From Pseudomonas sp. TH41 (GTDB taxonomy: Bacteria; Pseudomonadota; Gammaproteobacteria; Pseudomonadales; Pseudomonadaceae), in the NCBI RefSeq assembly GCF_016650695.1, contig NZ_JAEKFH010000006.1:558001-622000 (forward strand): a DNA stretch of 64,000 bases, in the 5' to 3' direction. Shown here piece by piece: positions 8,997 through 16,631 of the stretch; positions within the stretch are counted from its first letter, which is position 1, and every line of letters starts with the position of its first letter. A program made the position numbers and the translations under genes. The notes beneath the pieces are model-generated. The model saw nothing but the letters and a program-made list of their open reading frames with translations. It was not told where the DNA came from and did no database searches.

Positions 8997-9737
8997 TCAG
9001 TATCCGAGAGCGTGTAGACCTTTAAGCTGTTCCAGGTTGCCGTTCATCGAACCGGTTGACGGTAGGTTATCGCGCAGCACCACGTTGATCGACATCAGGT
9101 TGTTTACCTGGTTGCCACCGCCGAGCAAGGTCGCGTTTTGCATCAGCCCACCCTGCGCAAGGCGTTGCGCGAGGTTACCCTGGTTATTGTTGGCCACGAT
9201 GTTGAGTTGCACGCCCACGCCGGTAGCGGAAATGCTCAGCGCCCCGGCACCGTTGGAGCGGGTCATGGTAGTCCCCGCGGCCAACGCTTGCCCCTGGGTG
9301 TCCATCGCGGGTGCCTGGTTACCTTTCTGGACGTTGAGATCAACGTTGTTGTAAGCGCTGTTGTTGTCGCCGGCAGCTCGCACCACTTGAGTGACGCCCT
9401 GGGTCGTGCTCAAACCGCTGCCGCCGCTGACGGTACCGGTGCCCTGAGAAACCGCCGAACCATCACCTTTTTTGTCGATCATCGATACGTAGAACTGCGG
9501 TTTGATGGTCGATTGTTGAATTTGCATCGAAGAGGTTGCTCCGATTACGTCACCGCTGGCATTTTGCCAAGTGCTGGACATGACAATCCCGAAGCTGATG
9601 ATTCGTCCCGGCATGACATAGCGGCCACGCAGGGTTGCCAATTCCTGATCCTTCAGTTCGATAGGCTTGAACATTTGAGCTTGCGTCGGCAGGCTAGCGG
9701 CCAGGCAGACGACGGCCAGCCAATATGAGGTCTTCAT
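8997..9737 (-). CDS. fapE: FapE, minor fibril-associated component
   Basis: 246 residues from MKTSYWLAV, with a signal peptide ending SLPTQAQ. An upstream in-frame ATG exists, but this start gives a clean signal sequence. The body is rich in Asn, Gln, Gly and Ser, with NNxxNLxQ-type stretches such as NNQGNLAQRLAQGG, in line with a secreted partner of the amyloid. FapE is secreted through FapF and found with the fibrils. It lies between fapD and fapF with short spacers, so it is cotranscribed. Confidence 0.85.
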   Translation of the reverse strand: MKTSYWLAVVCLAASLPTQAQMFKPIELKDQELATLRGRYVMPGRIISFGIVMSSTWQNASGDVIGATSSMQIQQSTIKPQFYVSMIDKKGDGSAVSQGTGTVSGGSGLSTTQGVTQVVRAAGDNNSAYNNVDLNVQKGNQAPAMDTQGQALAAGTTMTRSNGAGALSISATGVGVQLNIVANNNQGNLAQRLAQGGLMQNATLLGGGNQVNNLMSINVVLRDNLPSTGSMNGNLEQLKGLHALGY

Positions 9738-9770
9738 TGGATGCTCCCGGAGCTTCATGCTCCCTTGTCA

Positions 9771-10451
9771 TTAGAAGAAGTCGCTCTGAATGAATCCGAA
9801 ATCCAGCAACTCCGCGTCCGGCACCGGGTTGAAGGCGTTGATCTTGTTCCGGGCGGTCAAAGGCATAGGTGGGTCGAGCAGCGCATTGGTTTTGTCATAA
9901 CCTTGGCCGATGACGGCGAAAATGATGCCGTTCCAGCCTTTGATAAAATCGTCGAACTTGTAGCGTTTGTGACCCAGTACCGGATCACCGACATACACCC
10001 AGTCCTTGTCGCTTCTTTGCAGCACTACGAAGTGCTTGTAGCCACGGATGTCCATGAGTACCACGACCGGAATCCGGACGTCTTTCAAAGTCTCTGGCGC
10101 TACCCGGTAACCACGGGCGCGCATGCCGATACTTTCCACGTAGTGCTTCATGTCGAGCATGGAAAAGCCCTGCACGCGGACAAGATTTTGATCGGAGTGT
10201 TCCAGCATGCCTTCGATGATTTGTTCTTCGTTCACGTCCAGCCAATAGGCCTGACGCAATACGGTCGCCAGCGCAGCTGCGCCGCAACTGAAGTCGGTTT
10301 TCTGTTGCACCAGGTCGGCAAATTTACGCTCGCGTATGCTCTGGATCGGCTTATACACCACCGCGCCGCCCGGCAGGACGGAAAGCGGCATTTGTGCAGC
10401 CTCGTTCACACTGGCCACGCAAAGCAAAAGTGCCAAGGCGATAATGCGCAT
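9771..10451 (-). CDS. fapD: FapD, periplasmic C39-like cysteine peptidase
   Basis: 226 residues from MRIIALALLL, with a signal peptide ending VNEAAQ. The C39 catalytic cysteine is in TDFSCGAAALATVLRQ and the catalytic His in YKHFVVLQ, followed by WVYVGDP with the conserved Asp. FapD is the protease of the Fap system; it is thought to act on exported subunits or FapF in the periplasm. An in-frame ATG 13 codons upstream was rejected because it would put a charged leader before the signal peptide. It lies directly behind the terminator-like hairpin that follows fapC, which should lower its expression relative to the fibril genes. Confidence 0.9.
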   Translation of the reverse strand: MRIIALALLLCVASVNEAAQMPLSVLPGGAVVYKPIQSIRERKFADLVQQKTDFSCGAAALATVLRQAYWLDVNEEQIIEGMLEHSDQNLVRVQGFSMLDMKHYVESIGMRARGYRVAPETLKDVRIPVVVLMDIRGYKHFVVLQRSDKDWVYVGDPVLGHKRYKFDDFIKGWNGIIFAVIGQGYDKTNALLDPPMPLTARNKINAFNPVPDAELLDFGFIQSDFF

Positions 10452-10480
10452 GGTGGGGCGCCTTCTGGTTGGGTTGAAAA

Positions 10481-10500
10481 AGGCCCCCATAAGGGGGCCT
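10481..10500 (-). terminator. Internal terminator or attenuator between fapC and fapD
   Basis: On the minus strand AGGCCCCC, a TTAT loop and GGGGGCCT form a perfect 8-base GC stem followed at once by TTTTTC. This is the form of a rho-independent terminator. It lies 14 bases after the fapC stop and before the fapD start, inside one operon. Partial read-through would give much FapA/B/C message and little FapD/E/F. Confidence 0.8.
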
Positions 10501-10513
10501 CCAGAGACAGCAA

Positions 10514-11893
10514 TTAGAACGATTGGTTGGCAATGGACAGCGAGTTGCTTTGTTGGTTACCCACACCAGCAGCTACGTTGACGCCCAGGTTGCCACTGCC
10601 GCCATTCACCGAACCACTCAGGGTTGCAGTGTTGGTCACAGGGTTTGCCCAGCCAGTTGGAGTCAGCACTTGATAGGAGTAAGTGTTGCTCAAGTCAAAC
10701 GCACTGCTCTCACTGTAGCTCTTCGAAACGTCTTTCGAAGACGCAGACGCTTTCGCGCCTGATTTGTCGTACGAAGAATCAAACGATTTCGAGAACGAGG
10801 AGTCTGCCGCTCTTGCGAACGACGAGTCTCCCGATTTTGAGAACGAGGAGTCAGACGATTTAGAGTGCGATGTGTCGAGAGATGCATCGACCGATGCGTT
10901 CAGCGAAGCGTCAAGCGATGCGCTGGCAGTCCTGCTGCGGGTGTGATCGCCACTGCCATTATTCCAAGTAACACTTCTGGCAGCATCCGCCGATGCGCTC
11001 AAAGTAGCGTCCAGACTGGCGCTCAAAGAAGCACTGCTAGAAGAGCTCGAATCCCTGCTCTTGGCACCGCTCACATCAAAGCTATTGGAGCCGCTTGCAT
11101 CAAAGCTCCTGGAGCCGCTTGCATCAAAGCTCTTGGAACCGCTTGCGGACCAGCTGCTGGAAGCGCTCTTATCAACGCTCAAATCAGATGACTTGCTGTA
11201 AGAGGCACTGCCGCTGGCTGTTTTGGTAACCGTCAGCGTATCCACTTGGAATGTACGATCGGCGTTGTTAGTCACTGTCAGACCAGGACTGCTTTGAGTG
11301 GCAGAGGCGGAGGCTGTTGCGCTACCGAGCGGGGCGTTGGAGTTGGCAATTGCCATGGTGTTTTTCTGTTGGTTAAGGTCGCCGCCAGCAACGTTGATCC
11401 CCATATTGCCGCTGCTACCATTACCCGATCCGCTCATCGTGCCAGTGGCGGTGCTTCCGTAGTTGTAGACCTGGTTATTGTTGCCATATTGCGTGACTTT
11501 AGCGGTGGCAGTGGCCGTGCCGAACACGAAGGTGTTATCGACACTGGAGGTGGAGGCAGCGTTGGCAATGGCGGCCGCGTTGTCTTGTTGGTTGCCGTCG
11601 CCTCCCGCCACGTTGACGCCGACGTTACCGCTGGCGCCTGTGGCAGAGCTGCTCATCTCGGCTGAGTTCTGAGTCCCTTGGTTGAGGACGCGGTTGCCGG
11701 TACTACTTTGGCTATCCGTTGCATTGGCAGTCGCATAGACAGGGATCTTGGTTGGAGGAGGGGTGTGTTGGTTGCCGTTATTGTGATGGCCATGGTGGTG
11801 GCCGTTGTCATCGCTTTGCCCCGCTTGTACAGCAACAGCCATGACCGCAGCGATTGCGAAAACCAGAGGCTTGATTGCCATTGAAGGTTTCAT
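10514..11893 (-). CDS. fapC: FapC, major functional amyloid subunit with a greatly lengthened linker
   Basis: 459 residues. The signal peptide (~1-24) is followed by a His/Asn/Gly-rich stretch (GHHHGHHNNG). Three imperfect amyloid repeats follow, each with the SGNxGxNVAGGDxNQQ signature: R1 ~60-115, R2 ~132-187, R3 ~404-459. Between R2 and R3 lies a linker of ~215 residues built almost only of Ser, Asp, Ala, Lys and Phe, in short repeats such as SKSFDASG, SRSFDASG and SKSGDSSFA. FapC is the main fibril protein of Pseudomonas biofilms. This linker makes it far longer than the ~250-residue FapC proteins first described. No cysteine is present, so the C-terminal CxxC of characterised FapC is missing. 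Confidence 0.92.
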   Translation of the reverse strand: MKPSMAIKPLVFAIAAVMAVAVQAGQSDDNGHHHGHHNNGNQHTPPPTKIPVYATANATDSQSSTGNRVLNQGTQNSAEMSSSATGASGNVGVNVAGGDGNQQDNAAAIANAASTSSVDNTFVFGTATATAKVTQYGNNNQVYNYGSTATGTMSGSGNGSSGNMGINVAGGDLNQQKNTMAIANSNAPLGSATASASATQSSPGLTVTNNADRTFQVDTLTVTKTASGSASYSKSSDLSVDKSASSSWSASGSKSFDASGSRSFDASGSNSFDVSGAKSRDSSSSSSASLSASLDATLSASADAARSVTWNNGSGDHTRSRTASASLDASLNASVDASLDTSHSKSSDSSFSKSGDSSFARAADSSFSKSFDSSYDKSGAKASASSKDVSKSYSESSAFDLSNTYSYQVLTPTGWANPVTNTATLSGSVNGGSGNLGVNVAAGVGNQQSNSLSIANQSF

Positions 11894-11948
11894 GCTTGTT
11901 CTCCGTACTCTATTTTAGGTAGTTAAGTGTTGTTATTACCTGTTTGGG

Positions 11949-12521
11949 TCAATCCGTGACCCGTACGCTCAGGATGTTCGCCGTTCGGTTTGCCACCCCG
12001 GCGCTCTGATTCAACTGGATCACCCCATGGCTACCGGTGAAGGCCTGATCGCTGGTAGCGATCTGGCGATAGCCTGGTGCAGAGTCAGTTGGATCGGAGT
12101 TGGTGTTCAGCGTCACGTTCTGTTGCATGAGGACGCTGTCGTCGATACTTTGCGGCTGTGCACTGATGCTTATGTGCAGGGCATTGGCCTGCTGGTTGGC
12201 GGCGCCCGCGCTCTGGTTGACGCCCAGTACGCCGTTGCCATTGCTGAAGGAGTTGCCTTGAATGCTGGATCGAGCATCGATCCTGGGGTCGACCGGCGTA
12301 CGCAGCCGTTGGCGAATCTGTGTGGAAGCACTGGCGTCTTTGCCAATGGCGAAAGCCCGGGCGTTGGCCTGTTGCTGCACATCGCCCGCCGCCTGGTTGA
12401 CCGAGAGGTTGCCTTGGTACTGCGAGCCCGAACCGTCGATATCGGCGTTATTGATGACGGGAGGTTGGGCAAAGGTCGATGCACTGCAAAACATGGCGAG
12501 AATCAGCAGCGTACGATTCAT
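11949..12521 (-). CDS. fapB: FapB, amyloid nucleator
   Basis: 190 residues with a signal peptide ending ASTFAQ. It has three amyloid repeats of the FapB/FapC type: QGNLSVNQAAGDVQQQAN, GVLGVNQSAGAANQQAN and GVIQLNQSAGVANRTAN. FapB is thought to seed FapC fibrils at the cell surface. It starts one base after the fapA stop and precedes fapC, the canonical order. No cysteine remains after signal cleavage. Confidence 0.9.
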   Translation of the reverse strand: MNRTLLILAMFCSASTFAQPPVINNADIDGSGSQYQGNLSVNQAAGDVQQQANARAFAIGKDASASTQIRQRLRTPVDPRIDARSSIQGNSFSNGNGVLGVNQSAGAANQQANALHISISAQPQSIDDSVLMQQNVTLNTNSDPTDSAPGYRQIATSDQAFTGSHGVIQLNQSAGVANRTANILSVRVTD

Positions 12522-12522
12522 C

Positions 12523-12960
12523 TTAACGGTCTCCCGTTATGACTTTGAGAGCACCCAGGCCTTGCTGGATGTTTGAATTGACCATGTTGGCAATACCGTT
12601 ACCCGAATTTCCCGAATGTCCCGCGGAGAGGTTGGAAAGTTGGGACTGGCTGCTGATATTGCCGCTGAGGTTGTTGGTGTTTTGAGTGACCAGGCGGGAG
12701 ATGCCTGCACCACTGGCGACGCTGGCGAAGTCGCCGTCGCTCAACTCGTTCGTTTGGTTAAGGATATGTTGGGACGGGTTGGCATTGACGGTCGTGGGGT
12801 TAGGGTCGGGAGCCAGCGGTGCACGCGTTGCCATGCGCGGTTGGACATCACGTTTGATAACAATGATGCCGTTATCAGCTTGTACAGGCAGGCTGACACT
12901 TGAGCCCAGTGCGCATCCGATCAGCAGCAGGCCATAGATACGTTTATCAAGTTTCCCCAC
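12523..12960 (-). CDS. fapA: FapA, periplasmic chaperone or regulator of fibril composition
   Basis: 145 residues from a GTG start at 12960, preceded by AAGGAA about 10 bases upstream. It has an N-terminal signal sequence (LLLIGCALGSSVSLPVQA) and an Asn/Ser-rich body with short amyloid-like motifs (NQTNELSDGDFA, NTNNLSGNISS). FapA is the first gene of fap operons; it appears to act as a chaperone that controls the FapB/FapC ratio. A sigma-54 type promoter lies about 60 bases upstream. Confidence 0.85.
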   Translation of the reverse strand: MGKLDKRIYGLLLIGCALGSSVSLPVQADNGIIVIKRDVQPRMATRAPLAPDPNPTTVNANPSQHILNQTNELSDGDFASVASGAGISRLVTQNTNNLSGNISSQSQLSNLSAGHSGNSGNGIANMVNSNIQQGLGALKVITGDR

Positions 12961-13016
12961 GGCGGCAATTCCTTCTGTAAGTGGAACGCTGGCCCTATCA
13001 GCGTTGCGAGGAAGAG

Positions 13017-13033
13017 AGCAGAAGGTGTGCCGG
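13017..13033 (-). promoter_or_regulatory. Sigma-54 (-24/-12) promoter of the fap operon
   Basis: Read on the minus strand, CCGGCACACCTTCTGCT matches the sigma-54 consensus TGGCACG-N4-TTGCW. The invariant GG (13031-13030) and GC (13019-13018) are exactly 10 bases apart. The predicted start of transcription is near 13007, giving a leader of about 46 bases before the fapA GTG. It fits the sigma-54 activator encoded at the other end of the operon. Confidence 0.75.
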
Positions 13034-13122
13034 TTTTTGATTTTCTTTTTAAAACAGTCGGTTGGCTTTAATTGTCGAGGTGGTCAAAAAAAAGTTGTAA
13101 CGCCACTGAGACAGAGCCACGC

Positions 13123-13146
13123 AAAAGCGCCGCCCATGCTGGCGGC
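13123..13146 (-). terminator. Possible terminator after the NadR-like gene
   Basis: GCCGCC (13129-13134) pairs with GGCGGC (13141-13146). On the minus strand the stem is followed by GCTTTTG. It lies about 150 bases beyond the stop of the NadR-like gene and upstream of the fap promoter, where it would insulate fap. The T tract is short, so support is moderate. Confidence 0.45.
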
Positions 13147-13291
13147 ATTGCTCGCTGAAGGCTGCTGAAGGCAGGTTGTATCAGTGGCTTAACATTTTCT
13201 TGCCGAAGTGATCGAGCCGCTTTAGCTCGCGGGTTTACGCGGGGTTGGTTGTTTCAGGAATGGACATTTTCGGCAGGGCGTGGACCCCCTG

Positions 13292-13816
13292 TCAGGCTTT
13301 GAGCAAGCGCGCCACAGCCTCGAATGCCGCGTCCTTGCGCTGTTTCCAATTGCCTTGCAGTACCTGGCAAGGCTGGTGGTGCAGGTCAAGCCATTGGCGG
13401 CTGGCCTGGAAAAACGCCTGGCGTTCTGCCAGTTGCGGTTGGCAACGTTGTCCGTCGTCATGCCAGGGCACGGTTTCAGGACTCAGCAGTAAATGCAGGT
13501 CGTAGTGCCGTGCCAGCAATGCTTGCTCGATCCACGTCGGGCAAGCGCCAAACAAAGTGCGACTCCAAAGGATATTGCTTAGAAGGTGCGTATCGAGAAT
13601 CAACAGTGACGGTTGTTTGGCGCGTGCTTCATCTTCCCAAGCCAGCTGTCCATGCGCTATGGATGGAATGTCGTCGTAGCAGGTTACGCGGGCTTCACTG
13701 TCGATGAAATGCCGAACGTATTCACCGACCAATATGCCGCCAAAATTGGCGTGAATCTCGTTCGAAAGCCAGCTTTTGCCGCTGGATTCCGGTCCTGCCA
13801 GCACCAGTACTTTCAT
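13292..13816 (-). CDS. NadR-type ATPase/ribosylnicotinamide kinase-like protein
   Basis: 174 residues from MKVLVLAG. A P-loop opens the protein (LAGPESSGKSWL), and an ATPase-type acidic motif follows (LLILDTHLLSN). The size and motifs match the kinase domain of NadR without the repressor or adenylyltransferase parts. Such proteins phosphorylate nicotinamide riboside to NMN. The start overlaps the pnuC stop by 4 bases, so transporter and kinase are coupled: PnuC brings in the riboside and this enzyme traps it as NMN. Confidence 0.8.
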   Translation of the reverse strand: MKVLVLAGPESSGKSWLSNEIHANFGGILVGEYVRHFIDSEARVTCYDDIPSIAHGQLAWEDEARAKQPSLLILDTHLLSNILWSRTLFGACPTWIEQALLARHYDLHLLLSPETVPWHDDGQRCQPQLAERQAFFQASRQWLDLHHQPCQVLQGNWKQRKDAAFEAVARLLKA

Positions 13817-14376
13817 GTACGCAACGCCGGATCGGCGCGCCATTCGCGCCAGCCTTGTACCGCAATCAGGAGGAACAGTGCGTAGAGCCCGGCGGTCAGG
13901 TACATGCCTTTATAAATGAAGAGCCCGACGAAGATCACATCCAGGGTCATCCATAGTGGCCAGCATTGAACGCGCTTCTGCGCCATCCAAAGCTGCGCCA
14001 CCAGGCTGAAGCCCGTCAGCGCAGCATCGAGCCAAGGCTGCGCTGCGTCGGTCCAGTGGGCCATTGCCGCGCCCAGTGACAGGCTGCCGAGCGTGCCGAT
14101 GGCCAGACCGAACACGACCGCTCTTCCCTTGAGTTGACTGACCTGCCGACCCTGCTGCGTTTCCCCCGCGCGCGTCCACTGCCACCAGCCATAGAGCTGC
14201 AAGGCGGCGTAGATCACCTGCAGCAGCATGTCCGAATACAGCTTCACTTCGAAAAAGATCCAGCTATAAAGCAGCACCATGACCAGACCGATCGGCCAAC
14301 ACCAGGGGTTCTGTTTGACGGTCAACCAGACGGCAATGACACCGAGGGCGGCGGCAAACAGTTCAAGCCCGGACAT
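13813..14376 (-). CDS. pnuC: Nicotinamide riboside transporter PnuC
   Basis: 187 residues, hydrophobic, about seven membrane segments. The PnuC signatures are clear: KQNPWCWPIGL near residue 22 and the Trp-rich LYGWWQWTR near residue 62, which line the substrate path. PnuC moves nicotinamide riboside by facilitated diffusion, driven by phosphorylation in the cytoplasm, here by the coupled downstream kinase. No TPP or NAD riboswitch could be recognised upstream. Confidence 0.92.
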   Translation of the reverse strand: MSGLELFAAALGVIAVWLTVKQNPWCWPIGLVMVLLYSWIFFEVKLYSDMLLQVIYAALQLYGWWQWTRAGETQQGRQVSQLKGRAVVFGLAIGTLGSLSLGAAMAHWTDAAQPWLDAALTGFSLVAQLWMAQKRVQCWPLWMTLDVIFVGLFIYKGMYLTAGLYALFLLIAVQGWREWRADPALRT

Positions 14377-14663
14377 GGGGGCTCCTTGGGGAAATCGAAG
14401 AGGGGGCGGATTGTACCGGGTAAGGGCAAAGTTTGAAGATCAAAAGATCGTCCGAACGCCGATGCTGGCGCCGAATGAGAAGATGAAGTAAGAAAATAGG
14501 AGGAGGGCGGGTTGGGATAGGTAGCCTTGCTGAATCCATCGCAGGTTTTATACAGTCTGGGTCGACTCCGGCCATCCACGATCAGCTGCAATCGACACTT
14601 CGCAGATGTTCAGCCAGACGAAATCAAACCCGTCCCTTTCCCACGAAATGCGCGCTCTGCAAT

Positions 14664-15149
14664 TCACAGCTTGTAGCCAATCTGCCGCAACAAGTTCTTG
14701 CGCCACAGGATGTCTTCATCGCCTTCAATGTCATTGGCACAGAAGCCATCCACTACGCCCAGGATTGCTCGCCCTTGTTCTGTCTCCGCGAGAATCACTT
14801 CGGTTGGATTGGCTGTTGCACAAAAAATACGGCATACCTCTGGAACCATTTTGATGGTGTTTAACACGTTCAGCGGATAGAAACCGTCGCCTAGGAAAAC
14901 GATGAAGCTATGGCCTGCGGCGATGGCTTTCGCATTCTTCTGTGCAAGTTCAATCATTGAGGTATCGGTGCCAGACCATCGCACCAGGCATTTGCCAGAG
15001 GCTTCACAAAAGGCCACGCCAAACTGGATACCTGGCACGGTATTAACCAGCGCTTCGTGGATGTCCTCGACGGACTTTATGAAGTGCGTCTGACCCAAAA
15101 TGAAGTTCGTCACATCCGGCTTATCGATTTTCAACGTGATGAGTTGCAT
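14664..15149 (-). CDS. Adenosine-specific kinase family protein (PF04008-like)
   Basis: 161 residues. The sequence fits the small adenosine-specific kinase family first described in archaea, with PGIQFGVAFCEASGKCLVR near residue 39, GHSFIVFLGDGFYPLNVLN near residue 79 and RIFCATANPTEVI near residue 106. It lacks a classical P-loop, as the family does. An AGGAGGCG ribosome site precedes the ATG. It is a single gene with no obvious partner. The biochemical role in Pseudomonas is not established, so the name gives family membership only. Confidence 0.75.
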   Translation of the reverse strand: MQLITLKIDKPDVTNFILGQTHFIKSVEDIHEALVNTVPGIQFGVAFCEASGKCLVRWSGTDTSMIELAQKNAKAIAAGHSFIVFLGDGFYPLNVLNTIKMVPEVCRIFCATANPTEVILAETEQGRAILGVVDGFCANDIEGDEDILWRKNLLRQIGYKL

Positions 15150-15359
15150 CTCAAACGCCTCCTTTCACGATGTTGCTACCAGAGTCTGGCAGCAAACCAA
15201 GCATAGCTACTCATTTGTTATGGCGGTGCATGGCGCCTCTTCGATGCACACCCTACGGGAACTGACCATCCTGCAGTTGATCAGTCAGGCGATGGCCAAC
15301 AAACGAGTGGCGCTGACCTTGGACATTTCGACAGGGGGGCTTTTGACATCAAGGCCACG

Positions 15360-15482
15360 GGTGCTGGACCAAATTGATCCGCTGTAGGAGCTGTCGAGTG
15401 AAACGAGGCTGCGATCTTTTGACTTTGCTCTTAAAAAACAAGATCAAAAGATCGCAGCCTCGTTTCACTCGACAGCTCCTAC
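15360..15482. repeat. Long REP hairpin, copy 1 of a pair flanking gfa
   Basis: Perfect inverted repeat with 39-base arms (15384-15422 and 15444-15482) and a 21-base loop. Together with the 24 bases before it (from GGTGCTGGACCAAATT) it forms a direct repeat with the copy at 16158-16289. It could also end transcription of gfa, whose stop is just beyond it on the minus strand. Confidence 0.88.
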
Positions 15483-15505
15483 GGGGTGCCGCGGCGGCCG
15501 ATCAA

Positions 15506-16084
15506 TCAGGCGGCAGGGAGCAGGCCTTTCTGTTTGGCGACATGCGTCGCCATTGCGTCCATCAAGTCCGGGGACAGGCAGTCATAGGGCTCCAGGCCGA
15601 TCGAGCGCAGGCGCTCACGGATCGCCTTCATTTGCGCTGGCGGTGTACCGGTTTCGATGATGGAGGAGACGAACGCGGCGAAACCCGGCGCAGCCCATCC
15701 GCTTTGGGGAGAGAGCTCGGTGTGGACGAAGTCCAGGCCATAAAACGCATGGTCCTTGTTCTCGATGCGCCCAAAGAGATGGGCGTGACACTGCTTGCAG
15801 GCGTGGCGCTGAATGGTGGCGGTTTCGTCGACAATTGCCAGTTTTTCGCCGTGGGCAGTGACGCTGACCTTGTCCCGAGGTACCACGGCGATGACGGCGA
15901 ATGTCGCGTCTTGCGGTTTCCAGCATTTGCTGCAGCCGCATGCGTGATTATGCAGAGTTTGTGCGTCAATCTTGACCTCGACCTTGTCGGTCGCACACAG
16001 GCATTGGAGGGTGCCACCTGTGAAATTCGCGGCGGCGGGTTGGATACCATTGTCCAGTGCAGGGTGAAGTTTCAAGGTGGCCAT
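15506..16084 (-). CDS. gfa: S-(hydroxymethyl)glutathione synthase (formaldehyde-activating enzyme)
   Basis: 192 residues of the GFA family. Zinc-binding cysteines are in LQCLCATDKV, HACGCSKCWKP and HACKQCHAHLFG. The enzyme speeds condensation of formaldehyde with glutathione, the first step of formaldehyde detoxification before the class III alcohol dehydrogenase FrmA, which is not in this window. The gene stands alone, bracketed by two almost identical REP hairpins, which suggests it moved or was kept as a cassette. The full length matches the family. Confidence 0.9.
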   Translation of the reverse strand: MATLKLHPALDNGIQPAAANFTGGTLQCLCATDKVEVKIDAQTLHNHACGCSKCWKPQDATFAVIAVVPRDKVSVTAHGEKLAIVDETATIQRHACKQCHAHLFGRIENKDHAFYGLDFVHTELSPQSGWAAPGFAAFVSSIIETGTPPAQMKAIRERLRSIGLEPYDCLSPDLMDAMATHVAKQKGLLPAA

Positions 16085-16157
16085 GCTGGTGTCTCCTTTT
16101 AAGGGTGTCCCCAGATAAAGAATAGCGTGCCGTTCGAAGCGATCCTCTCGCGAATCC

Positions 16158-16289
16158 GGTGCTGGACCAAATTCATCCGCTGTAGGAGCTGTAGGAGCTG
16201 TCGAGTGAAACGAGGCTGCGATCTTTTGACTTTGCTTTTGAAAAACAAGATCAAAAGATCGCAGCCTCGTTTCACTCGACAGCTCCTAC
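16158..16289. repeat. Long REP hairpin, copy 2 of a pair flanking gfa
   Basis: Perfect 39-base arms (16191-16229 and 16251-16289) with a 21-base loop, same sequence as copy 1 apart from a few loop bases. Extra TGTAGGAGC units are repeated outside both arms, two on the left and more on the right. It lies in the 547-base stretch between gfa and the thymidylate-kinase-like gene, where nothing else was found. Confidence 0.88.
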
Positions 16290-16631
16290 ACAGCTCCTAC
16301 ACAGCTCCGACAGGGGGAAGGGGGCCGCGTACCTCTATCCGGCCACGGTTCAATGTCACCCTTGTCTTGTTTTTCGAATGCACAAATCCCCTTTTTTTGT
16401 TCTCAACACATCGAGTATTCCACTCTGACACATCATTTAACTTATGGGCGATGACCGATGTTCATAAGCGGCTGTAACCCTGGATTTTGAGACCCGTTAG
16501 CCAGAAATCAGGTTAGAGTGTTCATCAATGTCTGTTCATAAGGGCCCTCCACTCGATTCGCGTAGTCGCGCCAAGCGGTTCCAGCGAACGAACCGGGCAA
16601 AAAAAACCGTATATCAATCGTTGTTTTAAGA

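Noticed and set aside
10764..11191. Plus-strand frames opposite the FapC linker
   Set aside because: They mirror the Ser/Asp codon repeats of fapC and have no ribosome sites.
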